Positions 1 through 8,213 of a stretch of 64,000 bases of DNA are shown one piece after another; the first letter of the stretch is position 1, and each line of letters begins with the position of its first letter. The stretch covers positions 52,472 through 116,471 of the forward strand of contig JAKIUC010000005.1 of the NCBI GenBank assembly GCA_021647785.1, given 5' to 3'. The notes beneath the pieces were generated by a model. That model worked only from the letters and a program-made list of their open reading frames with translations. It had not been told where the DNA came from and searched no databases. The translations under genes and the position numbers were made by a program. The stretch comes from Melioribacteraceae bacterium (GTDB lineage Bacteria; Bacteroidota; Ignavibacteria; Ignavibacteriales; Melioribacteraceae).

Positions 1-48
1 TAAAATTGAAAAGTATTTGTAAAAGAAAAATAATTAAGTAAGATTTAT

Positions 49-79
49 TTGCATTATTAAAAAATAACGTCTATTTTTG
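49..79 (+). promoter_or_regulatory. Candidate Bacteroidota-type promoter of the tRNA-Tyr/secE cluster
   Basis: TTG at 49-51 and TATTTTTG at 72-79 match the Bacteroidota primary-sigma pattern TTG-N~20-TAnnTTTG, with a 20-nt spacer. A start about 7 nt downstream would give a roughly 25-nt leader before tRNA-Tyr at 110. It is the only good match seen upstream of the cluster. The match is visible; promoter activity is inferred. Confidence 0.5.
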
Positions 80-109
80 TAGCTCGTTTCTTTTAAAATT
101 GATAGAGAT

Positions 110-192
110 GGGCAGGCGCCAAAGTAGGAGAGTTGGGGCGGACTGTAAATCCGTTGGCTAAGCCTGAGGGGGTTCGATTCCCTCCCTGCCCA
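110..192 (+). tRNA. tRNA-Tyr (anticodon GTA)
   Basis: The acceptor stem GGGCAGG (110-116) pairs with CCTGCCC (185-191), and the discriminator A is at 192. The anticodon stem 138-142/150-154 encloses a loop with GTA at 145-147. A long variable arm precedes the T arm GGTTCGATTCC, as expected for a class II tRNA-Tyr. CCA is not encoded. It is the first gene of the Tyr-Gly-Thr-Trp tRNA series that precedes secE-nusG. Confidence 0.96.
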
Positions 193-384
193 CAAACGAA
201 CGATATTTTTGAAGGAGAATAAGAAACCTATTTTTATTCGTACTTCGATAGATATCTAATAAAATGATTGAATGAGAGAATAATATAAATGGAGTTCAAC
301 CTATAGAGCCATTTAATTGTGGTTGTATTGTATAGATTGAGAATATTCCAATTACATTTTGAAAGACGCTTAGATATTTTATAA

Positions 385-429
385 GCGGGGGTAACTTAAG
401 TTTGTAGAGTCATCCCGCCCTTGCGGGAT
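385..429 (+). pseudogene. Partial tRNA-Gly copy (unit 1)
   Basis: Positions 385-412 resemble the acceptor strand and D arm of the tRNA-Gly at 605, with changes in the D loop. The sequence then switches to a 7-bp hairpin (412-418/423-429, loop CCTT). No anticodon arm, T arm or 3' acceptor strand follows, so it cannot be a normal tRNA. Confidence 0.75.
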
Positions 430-494
430 TGGTTGCTATTTAAGTGAGAACTCATCACTACATTTTGGAAAGACGCTTGTAAAGTTAAATATAA

Positions 495-538
495 GCGGGG
501 GTAACTCAATTGGTAGAGTCATCCCGCCACTGCGGGAT
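495..538 (+). pseudogene. Partial tRNA-Gly copy (unit 2)
   Basis: The first 27 nt (495-521) are identical to the first 27 nt of the functional tRNA-Gly at 605-631. Identity stops exactly where the anticodon stem should begin and is replaced by a hairpin (521-527/532-538, loop CACT). The T arm and 3' acceptor strand are absent. The sharp boundary and the perfect 5' identity suggest recent duplication or gene conversion. Confidence 0.8.
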
Positions 539-604
539 TGGTTTCATTGTTATGTTGAGAACTCTGGAATAACATTTTGGAAAGGCGCTTAAGGTTTTAA
601 TTAA

Positions 605-677
605 GCGGGGGTAACTCAATTGGTAGAGTCACAGCCTTCCAAGCTGTTGGTTGCGAGTTCGAGTCTCGTCTCCCGCT
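605..677 (+). tRNA. tRNA-Gly (anticodon TCC)
   Basis: The acceptor stem is GCGGGGG (605-611) with CTCCCGC (670-676), including one G-T pair. The anticodon stem ACAGC/GCTGT (631-635/643-647) surrounds a loop with TCC at 638-640. The T arm carries GAGTTCGAGTCTC. CCA is not encoded. It is the only complete copy in the tandem array and sits 1 nt before the start codon of the GIY-YIG gene. Confidence 0.96.
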
Positions 678-678
678 C

Positions 679-933
679 ATGAAATTTTCAGTTTACATAC
701 TGAAAAGTTTAGTTGCCGATAGGTATTATATTGGTTCAACTGAAAATGTTCTAAAAAGAATTGAAGTTCACAATAGTTCTCGAGCCAAATGGACGAAAAG
801 ATATCAGCCATGGGTTTTAGAATATTTTGAAGAGTATGAGACACGAGGTGAAGCTGTAAAGCGAGAGAAATTCTTAAAATCACTGAAAGGTATAAGAACG
901 AAACTTGAGTTGGTCAAAACTGACAAAATTTGA
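679..933 (+). CDS. GIY-YIG nuclease domain protein (84 aa)
   Basis: This small single-domain GIY-YIG endonuclease-like protein belongs to the UPF0213/UvrC-N-like type. The N-terminal VYILKS, then YYIGST (the GIY-YIG core), R27 in the LKRI segment, and the later REKFLKSLKG segment are all visible. Length and start match the family, which usually begins with a short FxVYILKS stretch. Its ATG at 679 lies 1 nt past the tRNA-Gly discriminator, so any Shine-Dalgarno would have to lie inside the tRNA. Translation of a processed leaderless message is a possible explanation. The gene sits between tRNA-Gly and tRNA-Thr. The cellular target is unknown; DNA repair-like or homing-like activity is only inferred from the family. 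Confidence 0.88.
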   Translation: MKFSVYILKSLVADRYYIGSTENVLKRIEVHNSSRAKWTKRYQPWVLEYFEEYETRGEAVKREKFLKSLKGIRTKLELVKTDKI

Positions 934-995
934 TGAAAGTTGGAATTATTTTTATCAAAAAGAAGAGATATTTGTTTTTAATGTATTGAAATATT

Positions 996-1068
996 GCTGA
1001 CGTAGCTCAGTTGGTAGAGCACATCCTTGGTAAGGATGAGGTCGTCGGTTCAAGTCCGATCGTCAGCT
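996..1068 (+). tRNA. tRNA-Thr (anticodon GGT)
   Basis: The acceptor stem GCTGACG (996-1002) pairs with CGTCAGC (1061-1067), with discriminator T at 1068. The anticodon stem CATCC/GGATG encloses TTGGTAA with GGT at 1029-1031. D and T arms are canonical (GGTTCAAGTCC). In many bacteria tuf follows this tRNA; here rpmG follows instead. Confidence 0.96.
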
Positions 1069-1121
1069 CAAAACTTTAAGCTAAAAAAGTAATTGAAAAA
1101 GTTTTAACGAGGAAAAATAAA

Positions 1122-1289
1122 ATGGCAAAAGCAAAAAATGCTAGACAAACGATAATATTAGAAAGTACTGCAAAAACTGGTTATCGTTATACTACAAAAA
1201 AAAATAAAAGAGAACATCCGGCAAGAGTTGAGTTCAAAAAGTACGACCCCGTAGTTCGTAAACATGTAGTTTTTAAAGAGACAAAATAA
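1122..1289 (+). CDS. rpmG: 50S ribosomal protein L33
   Basis: This 55-residue basic protein begins [10 protein letters not shown] and contains the typical [11 protein letters not shown] and [18 protein letters not shown] segments of L33. It has no CxxC pairs, so it is the zinc-independent (C-minus) form. The start has GAGGAAAAATAAA upstream. It sits between tRNA-Thr and tRNA-Trp, the usual place for rpmG in the tuf-rpmG-tRNA-Trp-secE arrangement, although tuf itself is missing here. Confidence 0.95.
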   Translation: MAKAKNARQTIILESTAKTGYRYTTKKNKREHPARVEFKKYDPVVRKHVVFKETK

Positions 1290-1296
1290 TTTTGCT

Positions 1297-1370
1297 GCGA
1301 GAGTAGTTCAATTGGCTAGAGCAGCGGTCTCCAAAACCGCAAGTTGGGGGTTCGAATCCCTCCTCTCGTG
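1297..1370 (+). tRNA. tRNA-Trp (anticodon CCA)
   Basis: The acceptor stem is GCGAGAG (1297-1303) with CTCTCGT (1363-1369), and the discriminator is G at 1370. The anticodon stem GCGGT/ACCGC surrounds CTCCAAA with CCA at 1331-1333. It lies 17 nt upstream of secE, the conserved position for this tRNA. Confidence 0.96.
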
Positions 1371-1387
1371 CTACTAAAAATTGGTAA

Positions 1388-1576
1388 ATGGTGATGAAAG
1401 AAAAAATAATTAATTTTTTTACAGATGTTGTCAAGGAAATGAAAAAAGTTACTTGGCCAACAAAAGAAGAGTTGAAAGAATCTACAGTAATAGTAATAGT
1501 TACTTGTTTGATACTTGCAGCATTTACATATCTTATTGATATGAGTATAACACAAATATTTAAAGGAATTTTCTAG
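1388..1576 (+). CDS. secE: Preprotein translocase subunit SecE
   Basis: This 62-residue protein has the SecE signature KEMKKVTWPTKEEL followed by a single transmembrane helix (about residues 34-54). It is the short one-helix form that stabilises SecY in the inner-membrane SecYEG channel. Two Met codons are possible (1388 and 1394); GGTG lies just before the second, so the start is uncertain by two codons. It ends 2 nt before nusG, consistent with coupled translation. Confidence 0.95.
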   Translation: MVMKEKIINFFTDVVKEMKKVTWPTKEELKESTVIVIVTCLILAAFTYLIDMSITQIFKGIF

Positions 1577-1578
1577 TA

Positions 1579-2127
1579 GTGGAAGAAAACACACAAGCAA
1601 AATGGTATGTGGTGAGAACCTTTTCCGGACATGAGAGTAAGGTTAAGAATATCATTGATTTAGAATTAAACGATGATGAAGCACTACGAGCCCGTATTGT
1701 TGAAGTATTGGTTCCGACTGAAAAAGTATTTGAAATAAAGGATGGGAAGAAAAAGACCAAAATAAGAAACTTTTTCCCCGGTTATATTTTATTAAATGCT
1801 GATTTAGATAATAAGGTAATAGATTTTATTACTAATACACCTTCAATAATGGGATTTTTAGGGGAACAAAATAAACCTTCTCCGTTACTTCCTGCAGAAG
1901 TTAAAAGGATTATTGGAAGAATCACTCAAGATAAAGATACTGAGAAAACAGATACTATCTTTAGATCAGGCGATTTAATTAAAATTATTGATGGTCCATT
2001 TAATAGCTTTTCTGGAGTTATTGAAGAAGTGAACGAAGAAAAAATGAAAATAAAAGTTATGGTCTCAATTTTTGGAAGAAAGACTCCTGTAGAAATTGAT
2101 TTCACACAAGCAGAATTAGAAAAGTAA
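1579..2127 (+). CDS. nusG: Transcription termination/antitermination factor NusG
   Basis: This 182-residue NusG has an NGN domain (WYVVRTFSGHESKV at residues 9-22, FPGYILLN near 65) and a C-terminal KOW domain (GDLIKIIDGPFNSFSGVIEEV, about 130-150). It binds RNA polymerase and links it to Rho or the ribosome. It starts with GTG 2 nt after the secE stop. The N-terminal insertion seen in some phyla is absent. Confidence 0.97.
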   Translation: MEENTQAKWYVVRTFSGHESKVKNIIDLELNDDEALRARIVEVLVPTEKVFEIKDGKKKTKIRNFFPGYILLNADLDNKVIDFITNTPSIMGFLGEQNKPSPLLPAEVKRIIGRITQDKDTEKTDTIFRSGDLIKIIDGPFNSFSGVIEEVNEEKMKIKVMVSIFGRKTPVEIDFTQAELEK

Positions 2128-2148
2128 ATTACAATTAAAGGTTAAGTT

Positions 2149-2574
2149 ATGGCTAAGAAGATTGATGGTTATATTAAATTGCAAATCCCAGCTGGGCAAG
2201 CAAATCCATCGCCACCGGTTGGTCCTGCATTAGGTCAGAAAGGTGTTAATATTATGGAGTTTTGTAAGCAATTTAATGCAAAAACTTCAGGAGATGCTGG
2301 ATTAATAATACCTGTTGTTATAACCGTTTTTGTTGATAAATCTTTTACATTTATCACTAAGACCCCTCCGGCAGCAGTTTTACTAAAGAAAAATTTGAAT
2401 TTAGATAAAGGTTCATCTGAACCGAACAAAACAAAAGTTTCAAAAGTTACAAGAGCCCAATTGCAAGAAATTGCTGAAACAAAAATGGTAGATTTGAATG
2501 CTAATGATATTGATCACGCAATTAGTATGATTGCTGGAACTGCACGTAGCATGGGTATTACAGTAGAAGGTTAA
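2149..2574 (+). CDS. rplK: 50S ribosomal protein L11
   Basis: This 141-residue L11 has normal length. The N-terminal domain carries the [19 protein letters not shown] segment, and the C-terminal RNA-binding domain holds KPxxSK-like and GTARSMGI motifs. It binds the GTPase-associated region of 23S rRNA. It follows nusG by 21 nt in the usual rplKAJL order. Confidence 0.98.
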   Translation: MAKKIDGYIKLQIPAGQANPSPPVGPALGQKGVNIMEFCKQFNAKTSGDAGLIIPVVITVFVDKSFTFITKTPPAAVLLKKNLNLDKGSSEPNKTKVSKVTRAQLQEIAETKMVDLNANDIDHAISMIAGTARSMGITVEG

Positions 2575-2602
2575 TTAAAGTTTATAAATTAGGTTGGAAA
2601 AA

Positions 2603-3289
2603 ATGAAAGAGTCAAAAAGAGTAAAATCCTTAAAAGAGAAACTTGACTTAAAAAAAGAGTACAGTATTGAAGAAGCAGTAAAACTTTTGCAAGATAACTC
2701 AAAAGTAAAGTTTGTTGAGTCTTTAGATTGTGCTATTAGATTAGGTGTTGATCCACGACATGCAGACCAAATGATTAGAGGTACTGTTAGCTTACCACAC
2801 GGAACAGGTAAAGAAGTTAAAGTTCTTGTTGTTGCCAAAGGTGCTAAAGCAGATGAAGCTCTTTCTGCTGGTGCTGATTATGCCGGATTTGAGGAATACA
2901 TTGCAAAAATTAAAGAAGGTTGGACAGAGGTAGATGTTGTTATTGCTGCTCCAGATACTATGGGAGAGCTTGGAAAACTTGGTCGTATTTTAGGACCAAA
3001 AGGTTTAATGCCAAACCCTAAGAGCGGAACAGTAACAATGGATGTTGCAAACGCAGTTAAAGAAGTTAAAGCTGGTAAAATTGAATTCCGTGTTGAAAAA
3101 ACTGGTATTGTACATACAACATTAGGAAAATTGAATTTTGAGACAGAGCAATTGGTTGATAATACAAAAGCGTTTGTCGATAAAATTATGCGAATGAGAC
3201 CTGCTTCTGCTAAAGGAACTTATGTGAAAAGTTTGTATGTAACCAGCACTATGGGTCCTGGAATTCATATTTCGAAAGATGAAATTTAA
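2603..3289 (+). CDS. rplA: 50S ribosomal protein L1
   Basis: This 228-residue L1 builds the mobile L1 stalk and in other bacteria represses its own operon. Recognisable segments include RLGVDPRHADQMIRGTVSLP, GRILGPKGLMPNPKSGTV and the C-terminal KGTYVKSLYVTSTMGPG. The ATG at 2603 is preferred over an in-frame TTG at 2594 because AGGTTGGA precedes it at suitable spacing. It starts 28 nt after rplK. Confidence 0.97.
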   Translation: MKESKRVKSLKEKLDLKKEYSIEEAVKLLQDNSKVKFVESLDCAIRLGVDPRHADQMIRGTVSLPHGTGKEVKVLVVAKGAKADEALSAGADYAGFEEYIAKIKEGWTEVDVVIAAPDTMGELGKLGRILGPKGLMPNPKSGTVTMDVANAVKEVKAGKIEFRVEKTGIVHTTLGKLNFETEQLVDNTKAFVDKIMRMRPASAKGTYVKSLYVTSTMGPGIHISKDEI

Positions 3290-3358
3290 ATAAAAAATAC
3301 GCACTCATTATTATATATAATGCTTCTATAAACAGTATTAAACTGAATTAGGAAAAAG

Positions 3359-3880
3359 ATGAATAAGACAGAAAAAAGCGAAATGGTTTCTCTTATTAAA
3401 GAGAAATTTGAGCAATCTACTGCAATGTACTTAGTTGATTATTCTGGTGTAACTGTTGATGAAATCAATGGTTTACGTCGTGAATTCATTAAAGAAGATG
3501 TTAGCTATAAAGTATATAAAAATACTTTAGTTAAAAGAGCTATCGCCGATATTGGTGGATATGATGAACTTAGTGAAAAACTTGTTGGTATGATTGGAAT
3601 TGCATTTGCGGATGAAAATTATGTTGCACCTGCCAAAATCATCAAAAGCTTTAACGATAAGAATAAGAAATTCGATTTCAAAGGCTGCTACATAGAATCC
3701 TCATTCTATGATGAAGATCAACTAAAAACCCTGGCTTCTATGCCTACAAAAGATGAAGTTATGGCTAGCATTGTTGGTAGTATTGCTTCACCGGCATCAG
3801 GTATTGTTGGTGCAATAAATGCAGTTATGAGAGATTTAGTTAGTGTAATTGATGAAGCGGGAAAAACAAAAGCCGCATAA
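3359..3880 (+). CDS. rplJ: 50S ribosomal protein L10
   Basis: This 173-residue L10 is the base of the L7/L12 stalk. It shows the family N-terminus ([27 protein letters not shown]), [11 protein letters not shown], and a C-terminal helix for binding L12 dimers. The 69-nt gap after rplA is short and shows no obvious L10-leader fold. AGGAAAAAG precedes the ATG. Confidence 0.97.
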   Translation: MNKTEKSEMVSLIKEKFEQSTAMYLVDYSGVTVDEINGLRREFIKEDVSYKVYKNTLVKRAIADIGGYDELSEKLVGMIGIAFADENYVAPAKIIKSFNDKNKKFDFKGCYIESSFYDEDQLKTLASMPTKDEVMASIVGSIASPASGIVGAINAVMRDLVSVIDEAGKTKAA

Positions 3881-3917
3881 AATTAAAAAAAAGAATAATA
3901 CATTAGGAGAAATAAAA

Positions 3918-4295
3918 ATGTCAGAAAAAATATCAGAAATCGTTGAAAAAATCAAAGAACTTACTTTGGTTGAAGCTTCAGAATTGAAGACAGCTTTAGA
4001 AGAAGAGTTTGGTGTAACAGCAGCAGCTCCTGTTGTTATGGGTGCAGCTCCTGCAGGTGATGCAGCAGCGGCAGAAGAAGAACAAACTGAGTTCGATGTT
4101 ATTCTATCTAGCTTTGGTGAGAAGAAAATTAACGTAATTAAAGTTGTTAGAGCACACACAGGTTTAGGATTAAAAGAAGCTAAAGAATTAGTTGATAACT
4201 CTCCAAAAACTGTTAAAGAAGCTGTTAGCAAAGACGAAGCAGAAAAAGTTAAAGCAGAGCTTGAAGAAGCTGGTGCTACTGTAGAAATTAAGTAA
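3918..4295 (+). CDS. rplL: 50S ribosomal protein L7/L12
   Basis: This 125-residue L7/L12 has an N-terminal dimerisation helix ([20 protein letters not shown]), an Ala-rich hinge and the C-terminal domain with [20 protein letters not shown]. The ATG at 3918 with TAGGAGAAAT upstream is the true start. A longer in-frame extension from 3849 overlaps rplJ and has no family support. Multiple copies on the stalk recruit translation GTPases. Confidence 0.97.
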   Translation: MSEKISEIVEKIKELTLVEASELKTALEEEFGVTAAAPVVMGAAPAGDAAAAEEEQTEFDVILSSFGEKKINVIKVVRAHTGLGLKEAKELVDNSPKTVKEAVSKDEAEKVKAELEEAGATVEIK

Positions 4296-4336
4296 TTATT
4301 TTTAATTACAAGTATTTAGTTTCTAAAAATTCCAAT

Positions 4337-4378
4337 GTGGTAAGACGGTGAATTGCGTCTTGCCACTTTATATATTTT
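4337..4378 (+). terminator. Hairpin between rplL and rpoB (likely partial terminator/attenuator)
   Basis: An 11-bp stem (4337-4347 with 4356-4366, one G-T pair, loop of 8 nt) is followed by TTTATATATTTT. In E. coli a partial terminator sits at this same place and lowers rpoBC expression relative to ribosomal proteins. The broken T-tract here also suggests partial read-through, since no separate promoter for rpoB is obvious. Confidence 0.65.
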
Positions 4379-4426
4379 AAAAAGAATAAATTGTAACATA
4401 AATTTCCAATGATAGGGAGGTCTGGG

Positions 4427-7400
4427 TTGGATAAATATAAAAAGAACAAAACGACGAACCGTATTACTTTTGAGTCCATTACTCCTGCCATTAAGCAACC
4501 AAACTTGTTGAATATTCAGATTGAATCTTTTGAAGAGTTTGTGCAAAGAGATGTTCCAAGGAACAAAAGAGAAAATAGGGGATTGCAAGAAGTTTTTACT
4601 AACAATTTCCCCATTTCAGATAATAAAGAATTTTATAGATTAGACTTTGTGGATTACCATATTGAAAAACCAAGATTTTCAATTCAGGAATGTCAAGAGA
4701 GAGGATTAACTTTTAACTCTCCACTTAAAGCTAAGCTAAGGTTATCTACAAGAGATGATGAAACTGAAGAATATGTAAATTCTATTGAGCAAGAAGTTTA
4801 TCTTGGTAATCTTCCGTTTATGACTGAAAAAGGTACGTTTGTTATAAATGGTGCTGAAAGAGTTGTTGTTAGCCAGTTACACCGTTCGCCCGGTGTTGCT
4901 TTTGCCCAAACAAAACATCCAAATGGAACTCCAATCTATTCTGCCAGAATTATTCCTTTTAGAGGTTCTTGGGTAGAATTTGCTACAGATATAAACCATG
5001 TAATGTATGTTTATATTGATAGAAGAAAAAAGTTCCCGGCAACTACTTTATTACGAGCTTTAAATTATACAACTGATGAGGAGATATTAAATCTTTTCAA
5101 TTTGGTTGAAGAAATTGATGTTAAAAAGCTTGATCCGGAAAATCATCATGGTAGAATTTCTGCGGAAGATGTTATTGATATGGATACTGGTGAAATATTT
5201 GTTACAAAAGATGATGAAATAACTGAAGAAGTAATAGATAACATAAAGGCTTCTGATGTTAAAAAAATAAAGATTATTACTGCGGAAATTAATCCTGAAC
5301 AAAATTTAATTTTAAGTACTTTACGAAAAGATACTTCAATCTCAAAGGAGGAAGCTCTTTTCGCAATTTATCGTCAATTACGTACTGGTGAAGCACCTGA
5401 TGTTGAAACTGCAGAAGCATTAATTGAAAAATTATTCTTTAATTCGAAACGTTACGATCTTGGTGAAGTTGGTCGTTTTAGAATGAACGACAAATTAAGT
5501 CTTAATATTCCTAAAGATGTTCGAGTTTTAACAATTGAAGATATAGTTGCAATAATGAAGAACATTATTCATTTGAAAAATGGAAATGTTTCAGTTGATG
5601 ATATTGATCACCTTGGCAATAGAAGAATTAGAACAGTGGGTGAACAATTACAGCAGCAATTTAATGTTGGTCTGGCACGTATGTCTCGTACTATTAAAGA
5701 ACGAATGAACATGCGAGATAACGAAAATATGCAGCCTCAAGATTTAGTAAATGCACGAACAATAAGTGCAGTAATTAATGCATTTTTCGGAACAAATCAA
5801 TTGTCTCAATTTATGGATCAAACAAATCCGCTCTCAGAATTAACACATAAAAGAAGAATTTCTGCTTTAGGACCTGGCGGTCTTACAAGAGAAAGAGCTG
5901 GCTTTGAGGTACGTGATGTTCACCATTCACATTATGGTCGTTTATGTCCAATTGAAACTCCCGAAGGTCCGAACATTGGTCTTATCTCATCATTAACACT
6001 CTATTCAAGAGTTAATGATTTTGGATTTTTAGAGACACCGTATAGAAGAGTGAAGGATGGAAAAGTCTCTAAAAGTGTTGATTATTTAAGTGCAGATCAA
6101 GAAGATGAATTTATTATTGCTCAGGCAAATGCGCCACTTAATGAGCAAAGTAGATTTATTTTAGATAGAGTAAAGTGTCGTAAACGTGGAGAATTTCCTG
6201 TTGTGGCTCCTGGAGTAGTACATTATATGGATGTTGCACCTTCTCAGCTTGTGAGTGCAGGTGCGTCATTAATTCCTTTCTTAGAGCATGATGATGCTAA
6301 CCGTGCTTTGATGGGTTCAAATATGCAGCGTCAAGCAGTTCCGCTATTAGTTCCTGAATCTCCTATTGTTGGAACTGGGATGGAATATAAAATTGCACAC
6401 GATTCTAAATCAATTATTCTTGCTGAAGATAAAGGAGTTGTTGAATCTGTTGATGCTGAAAGAATTATTGTTAAATATGAATCTGACCCAGATAGTTATG
6501 AAGCATTAGTTAACTTTGATGATGAACGAAGAATAGAATATACGTTAGTTAAGTTTAACGGAACAAACCAGGAAACTTGCTTTAACCAACGTGCATCTGT
6601 TGTTGTTGGTCAAAAAATTAAAAAAGATGATGTTCTTGCTGATGGACCATCTATAGATAATGGTGAGTTAGCACTTGGAAAAAATATTCTTGTTGCTTTT
6701 ATGCCTTGGCGAGGTTATAACTTTGAGGATGCAATTGTTATAAGTGAAAGAATTGTTGCTGAAGATGAATTCACTTCATTACACATTGAGGAATTTGAAC
6801 TTCAAGTTAGAGAAACAAAACGTGGTGATGAAGAATTAACAAGAGATATACCTAACGTAAGTGAAGAAGCAACTAAAGATCTTGATGAACGTGGTATTAT
6901 TCGCGAAGGTGCAGAGGTTCAAGAGGGTGATATCCTTATTGGAAAGATTACCCCTAAAGGTGAAACAGACCCTACTCCTGAAGAAAAATTATTGAAAGCG
7001 ATTTTTGGTGATAAAGCAGGTGATGTTAAAGATGCTTCGTTGAAAGCTCATCCAGGACTAAAAGGAACAGTTATTAAAACTAGATTATTTAGTCGTAAAA
7101 GAAGGGATGCTGATGCTAAAAAAGAAGAGAAAAAAGAGATTGAAGTATTTGAGCATAAACTGAGTGTAAAGAAATCATCTCACTATTTAAAATTAGTAAC
7201 TAAACTTGAAAAAATTACTTATAAGAAAAAAACAGTTGGTATAAGTGATCTCGATGGCACATTACTCTTGAAAAAGAATAGTGTGATAAAAGAGGATACT
7301 TTTAGCGAATTTGAAGATGTTACTAAATTAGATTACACACAAGAGTGGTTTAGTGATGAAAAAACTAACGAAATGGTTAAAACTCTTTTTAGCAACTATT

Positions 7401-8206
7401 TTAAAATATTAGCCGATTATGAAGAGGATTTTAAACGATTAAAATTGAATATTCAAAGTGGTGATGAGTTGTCTCCTGGTGTTGTGCAGTTGGCAAAAGT
7501 TTATGTTGCTAAAAAGCGTAAACTACAGGTAGGGGATAAAATGGCTGGGCGACACGGTAACAAAGGTGTTGTTGCTAAAATTGTTCCAAAAGAGGATATG
7601 CCATATCTTGATGACGGAACTCCAGTTGATATAATTCTTAATCCGCTTGGTGTACCTTCCCGTATGAATCTTGGACAGCTATATGAAACTGCTCTTGGTT
7701 GGGTTGGTAAAGAATTAGGAGTTAAATTTGAAACTCCAATTTTTGATGGTGCAAAATTTGAGAATGTTGAAAATCTTATTGCTGAAGCTGGACTTCCCTT
7801 AGGTAGTAAAACTACTATGCATGATGGTCGAACTGGTGATGAATTTCATCAAAAAGTAACTTGTGGTTACATCTATATGCTAAAATTAGGGCATATGATT
7901 GATGATAAACTTCATGCTCGTTCAATAGGACCTTATTCTCTAATTACTCAGCAGCCATTAGGTGGTAAAGCCCAATTTGGTGGTCAGCGTTTCGGAGAGA
8001 TGGAAGTATGGGCATTAGAAGGTTACGGTGCTTCAAATGTATTACAAGAGGTTCTTACTGTGAAAAGTGATGATGTTGAAGGACGTGCTAAAACATACGA
8101 AGCAATTGTAAAAGGCGAAAATCTTCCTCGTCCATCTATTCCGGAAGCATTTAATGTATTAATTAAAGAGCTGCAAGGTTTAGGTTTAGAGATAAAGATT
8201 AACTAG
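4427..8206 (+). CDS. rpoB: DNA-directed RNA polymerase subunit beta
   Basis: This ~1259-residue beta subunit is complete. The rifampicin-pocket region FFGTNQLSQFMDQ...THKRRISALGPGG has the sensitive-type residues. NMQRQAVPLL, KGETDPTPEEKLLKAIFG and the C-terminal GGKAQFGGQRFGEMEVWALE are all present. A Lys/Glu-rich lineage insertion follows FSRKRRDAD. TTG at 4427 is chosen as start because GGGAGG (4415-4420) precedes it by 6 nt; an in-frame ATG at 4409 has no ribosome site. It forms the catalytic core with rpoC and rpoA. Confidence 0.97.
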   Translation: MDKYKKNKTTNRITFESITPAIKQPNLLNIQIESFEEFVQRDVPRNKRENRGLQEVFTNNFPISDNKEFYRLDFVDYHIEKPRFSIQECQERGLTFNSPLKAKLRLSTRDDETEEYVNSIEQEVYLGNLPFMTEKGTFVINGAERVVVSQLHRSPGVAFAQTKHPNGTPIYSARIIPFRGSWVEFATDINHVMYVYIDRRKKFPATTLLRALNYTTDEEILNLFNLVEEIDVKKLDPENHHGRISAEDVIDMDTGEIFVTKDDEITEEVIDNIKASDVKKIKIITAEINPEQNLILSTLRKDTSISKEEALFAIYRQLRTGEAPDVETAEALIEKLFFNSKRYDLGEVGRFRMNDKLSLNIPKDVRVLTIEDIVAIMKNIIHLKNGNVSVDDIDHLGNRRIRTVGEQLQQQFNVGLARMSRTIKERMNMRDNENMQPQDLVNARTISAVINAFFGTNQLSQFMDQTNPLSELTHKRRISALGPGGLTRERAGFEVRDVHHSHYGRLCPIETPEGPNIGLISSLTLYSRVNDFGFLETPYRRVKDGKVSKSVDYLSADQEDEFIIAQANAPLNEQSRFILDRVKCRKRGEFPVVAPGVVHYMDVAPSQLVSAGASLIPFLEHDDANRALMGSNMQRQAVPLLVPESPIVGTGMEYKIAHDSKSIILAEDKGVVESVDAERIIVKYESDPDSYEALVNFDDERRIEYTLVKFNGTNQETCFNQRASVVVGQKIKKDDVLADGPSIDNGELALGKNILVAFMPWRGYNFEDAIVISERIVAEDEFTSLHIEEFELQVRETKRGDEELTRDIPNVSEEATKDLDERGIIREGAEVQEGDILIGKITPKGETDPTPEEKLLKAIFGDKAGDVKDASLKAHPGLKGTVIKTRLFSRKRRDADAKKEEKKEIEVFEHKLSVKKSSHYLKLVTKLEKITYKKKTVGISDLDGTLLLKKNSVIKEDTFSEFEDVTKLDYTQEWFSDEKTNEMVKTLFSNYFKILADYEEDFKRLKLNIQSGDELSPGVVQLAKVYVAKKRKLQVGDKMAGRHGNKGVVAKIVPKEDMPYLDDGTPVDIILNPLGVPSRMNLGQLYETALGWVGKELGVKFETPIFDGAKFENVENLIAEAGLPLGSKTTMHDGRTGDEFHQKVTCGYIYMLKLGHMIDDKLHARSIGPYSLITQQPLGGKAQFGGQRFGEMEVWALEGYGASNVLQEVLTVKSDDVEGRAKTYEAIVKGENLPRPSIPEAFNVLIKELQGLGLEIKIN

Positions 8207-8213
8207 TGTTATA

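Larger units (their letters stand above)
291..604 (+). repeat. Tandem ~110-bp array of decayed tRNA-Gly units
   Basis: Copies of one unit lie head to tail ahead of the real tRNA-Gly. The GCGGGGG box occurs at 385, 495 and 605, exactly 110 bp apart. Each unit carries a piece like ACATTTTGGAAAGACGCTT (starting near 354, 460 and 572), then the tRNA-Gly 5' half, then a short hairpin (412-429 and 521-538, stem ATCCCGC/GCGGGAT) in place of the anticodon arm. A fourth, much more diverged unit is traceable from about 291 to 353. No protein gene is visible in 193-604. Confidence 0.85.

Noticed and set aside
385..538. Two extra functional tRNA-Gly genes
   Set aside because: Only the acceptor 5' strand and D arm are present; anticodon arm, T arm and 3' acceptor strand are missing.
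291..604. CRISPR array
   Set aside because: Repeat units are about 110 bp with partial homology throughout and no unique spacers of regular length; they derive from tRNA-Gly.
3290..3358. L10-leader RNA before rplJ
   Set aside because: The gap is 69 nt and shows no kink-turn-like fold.
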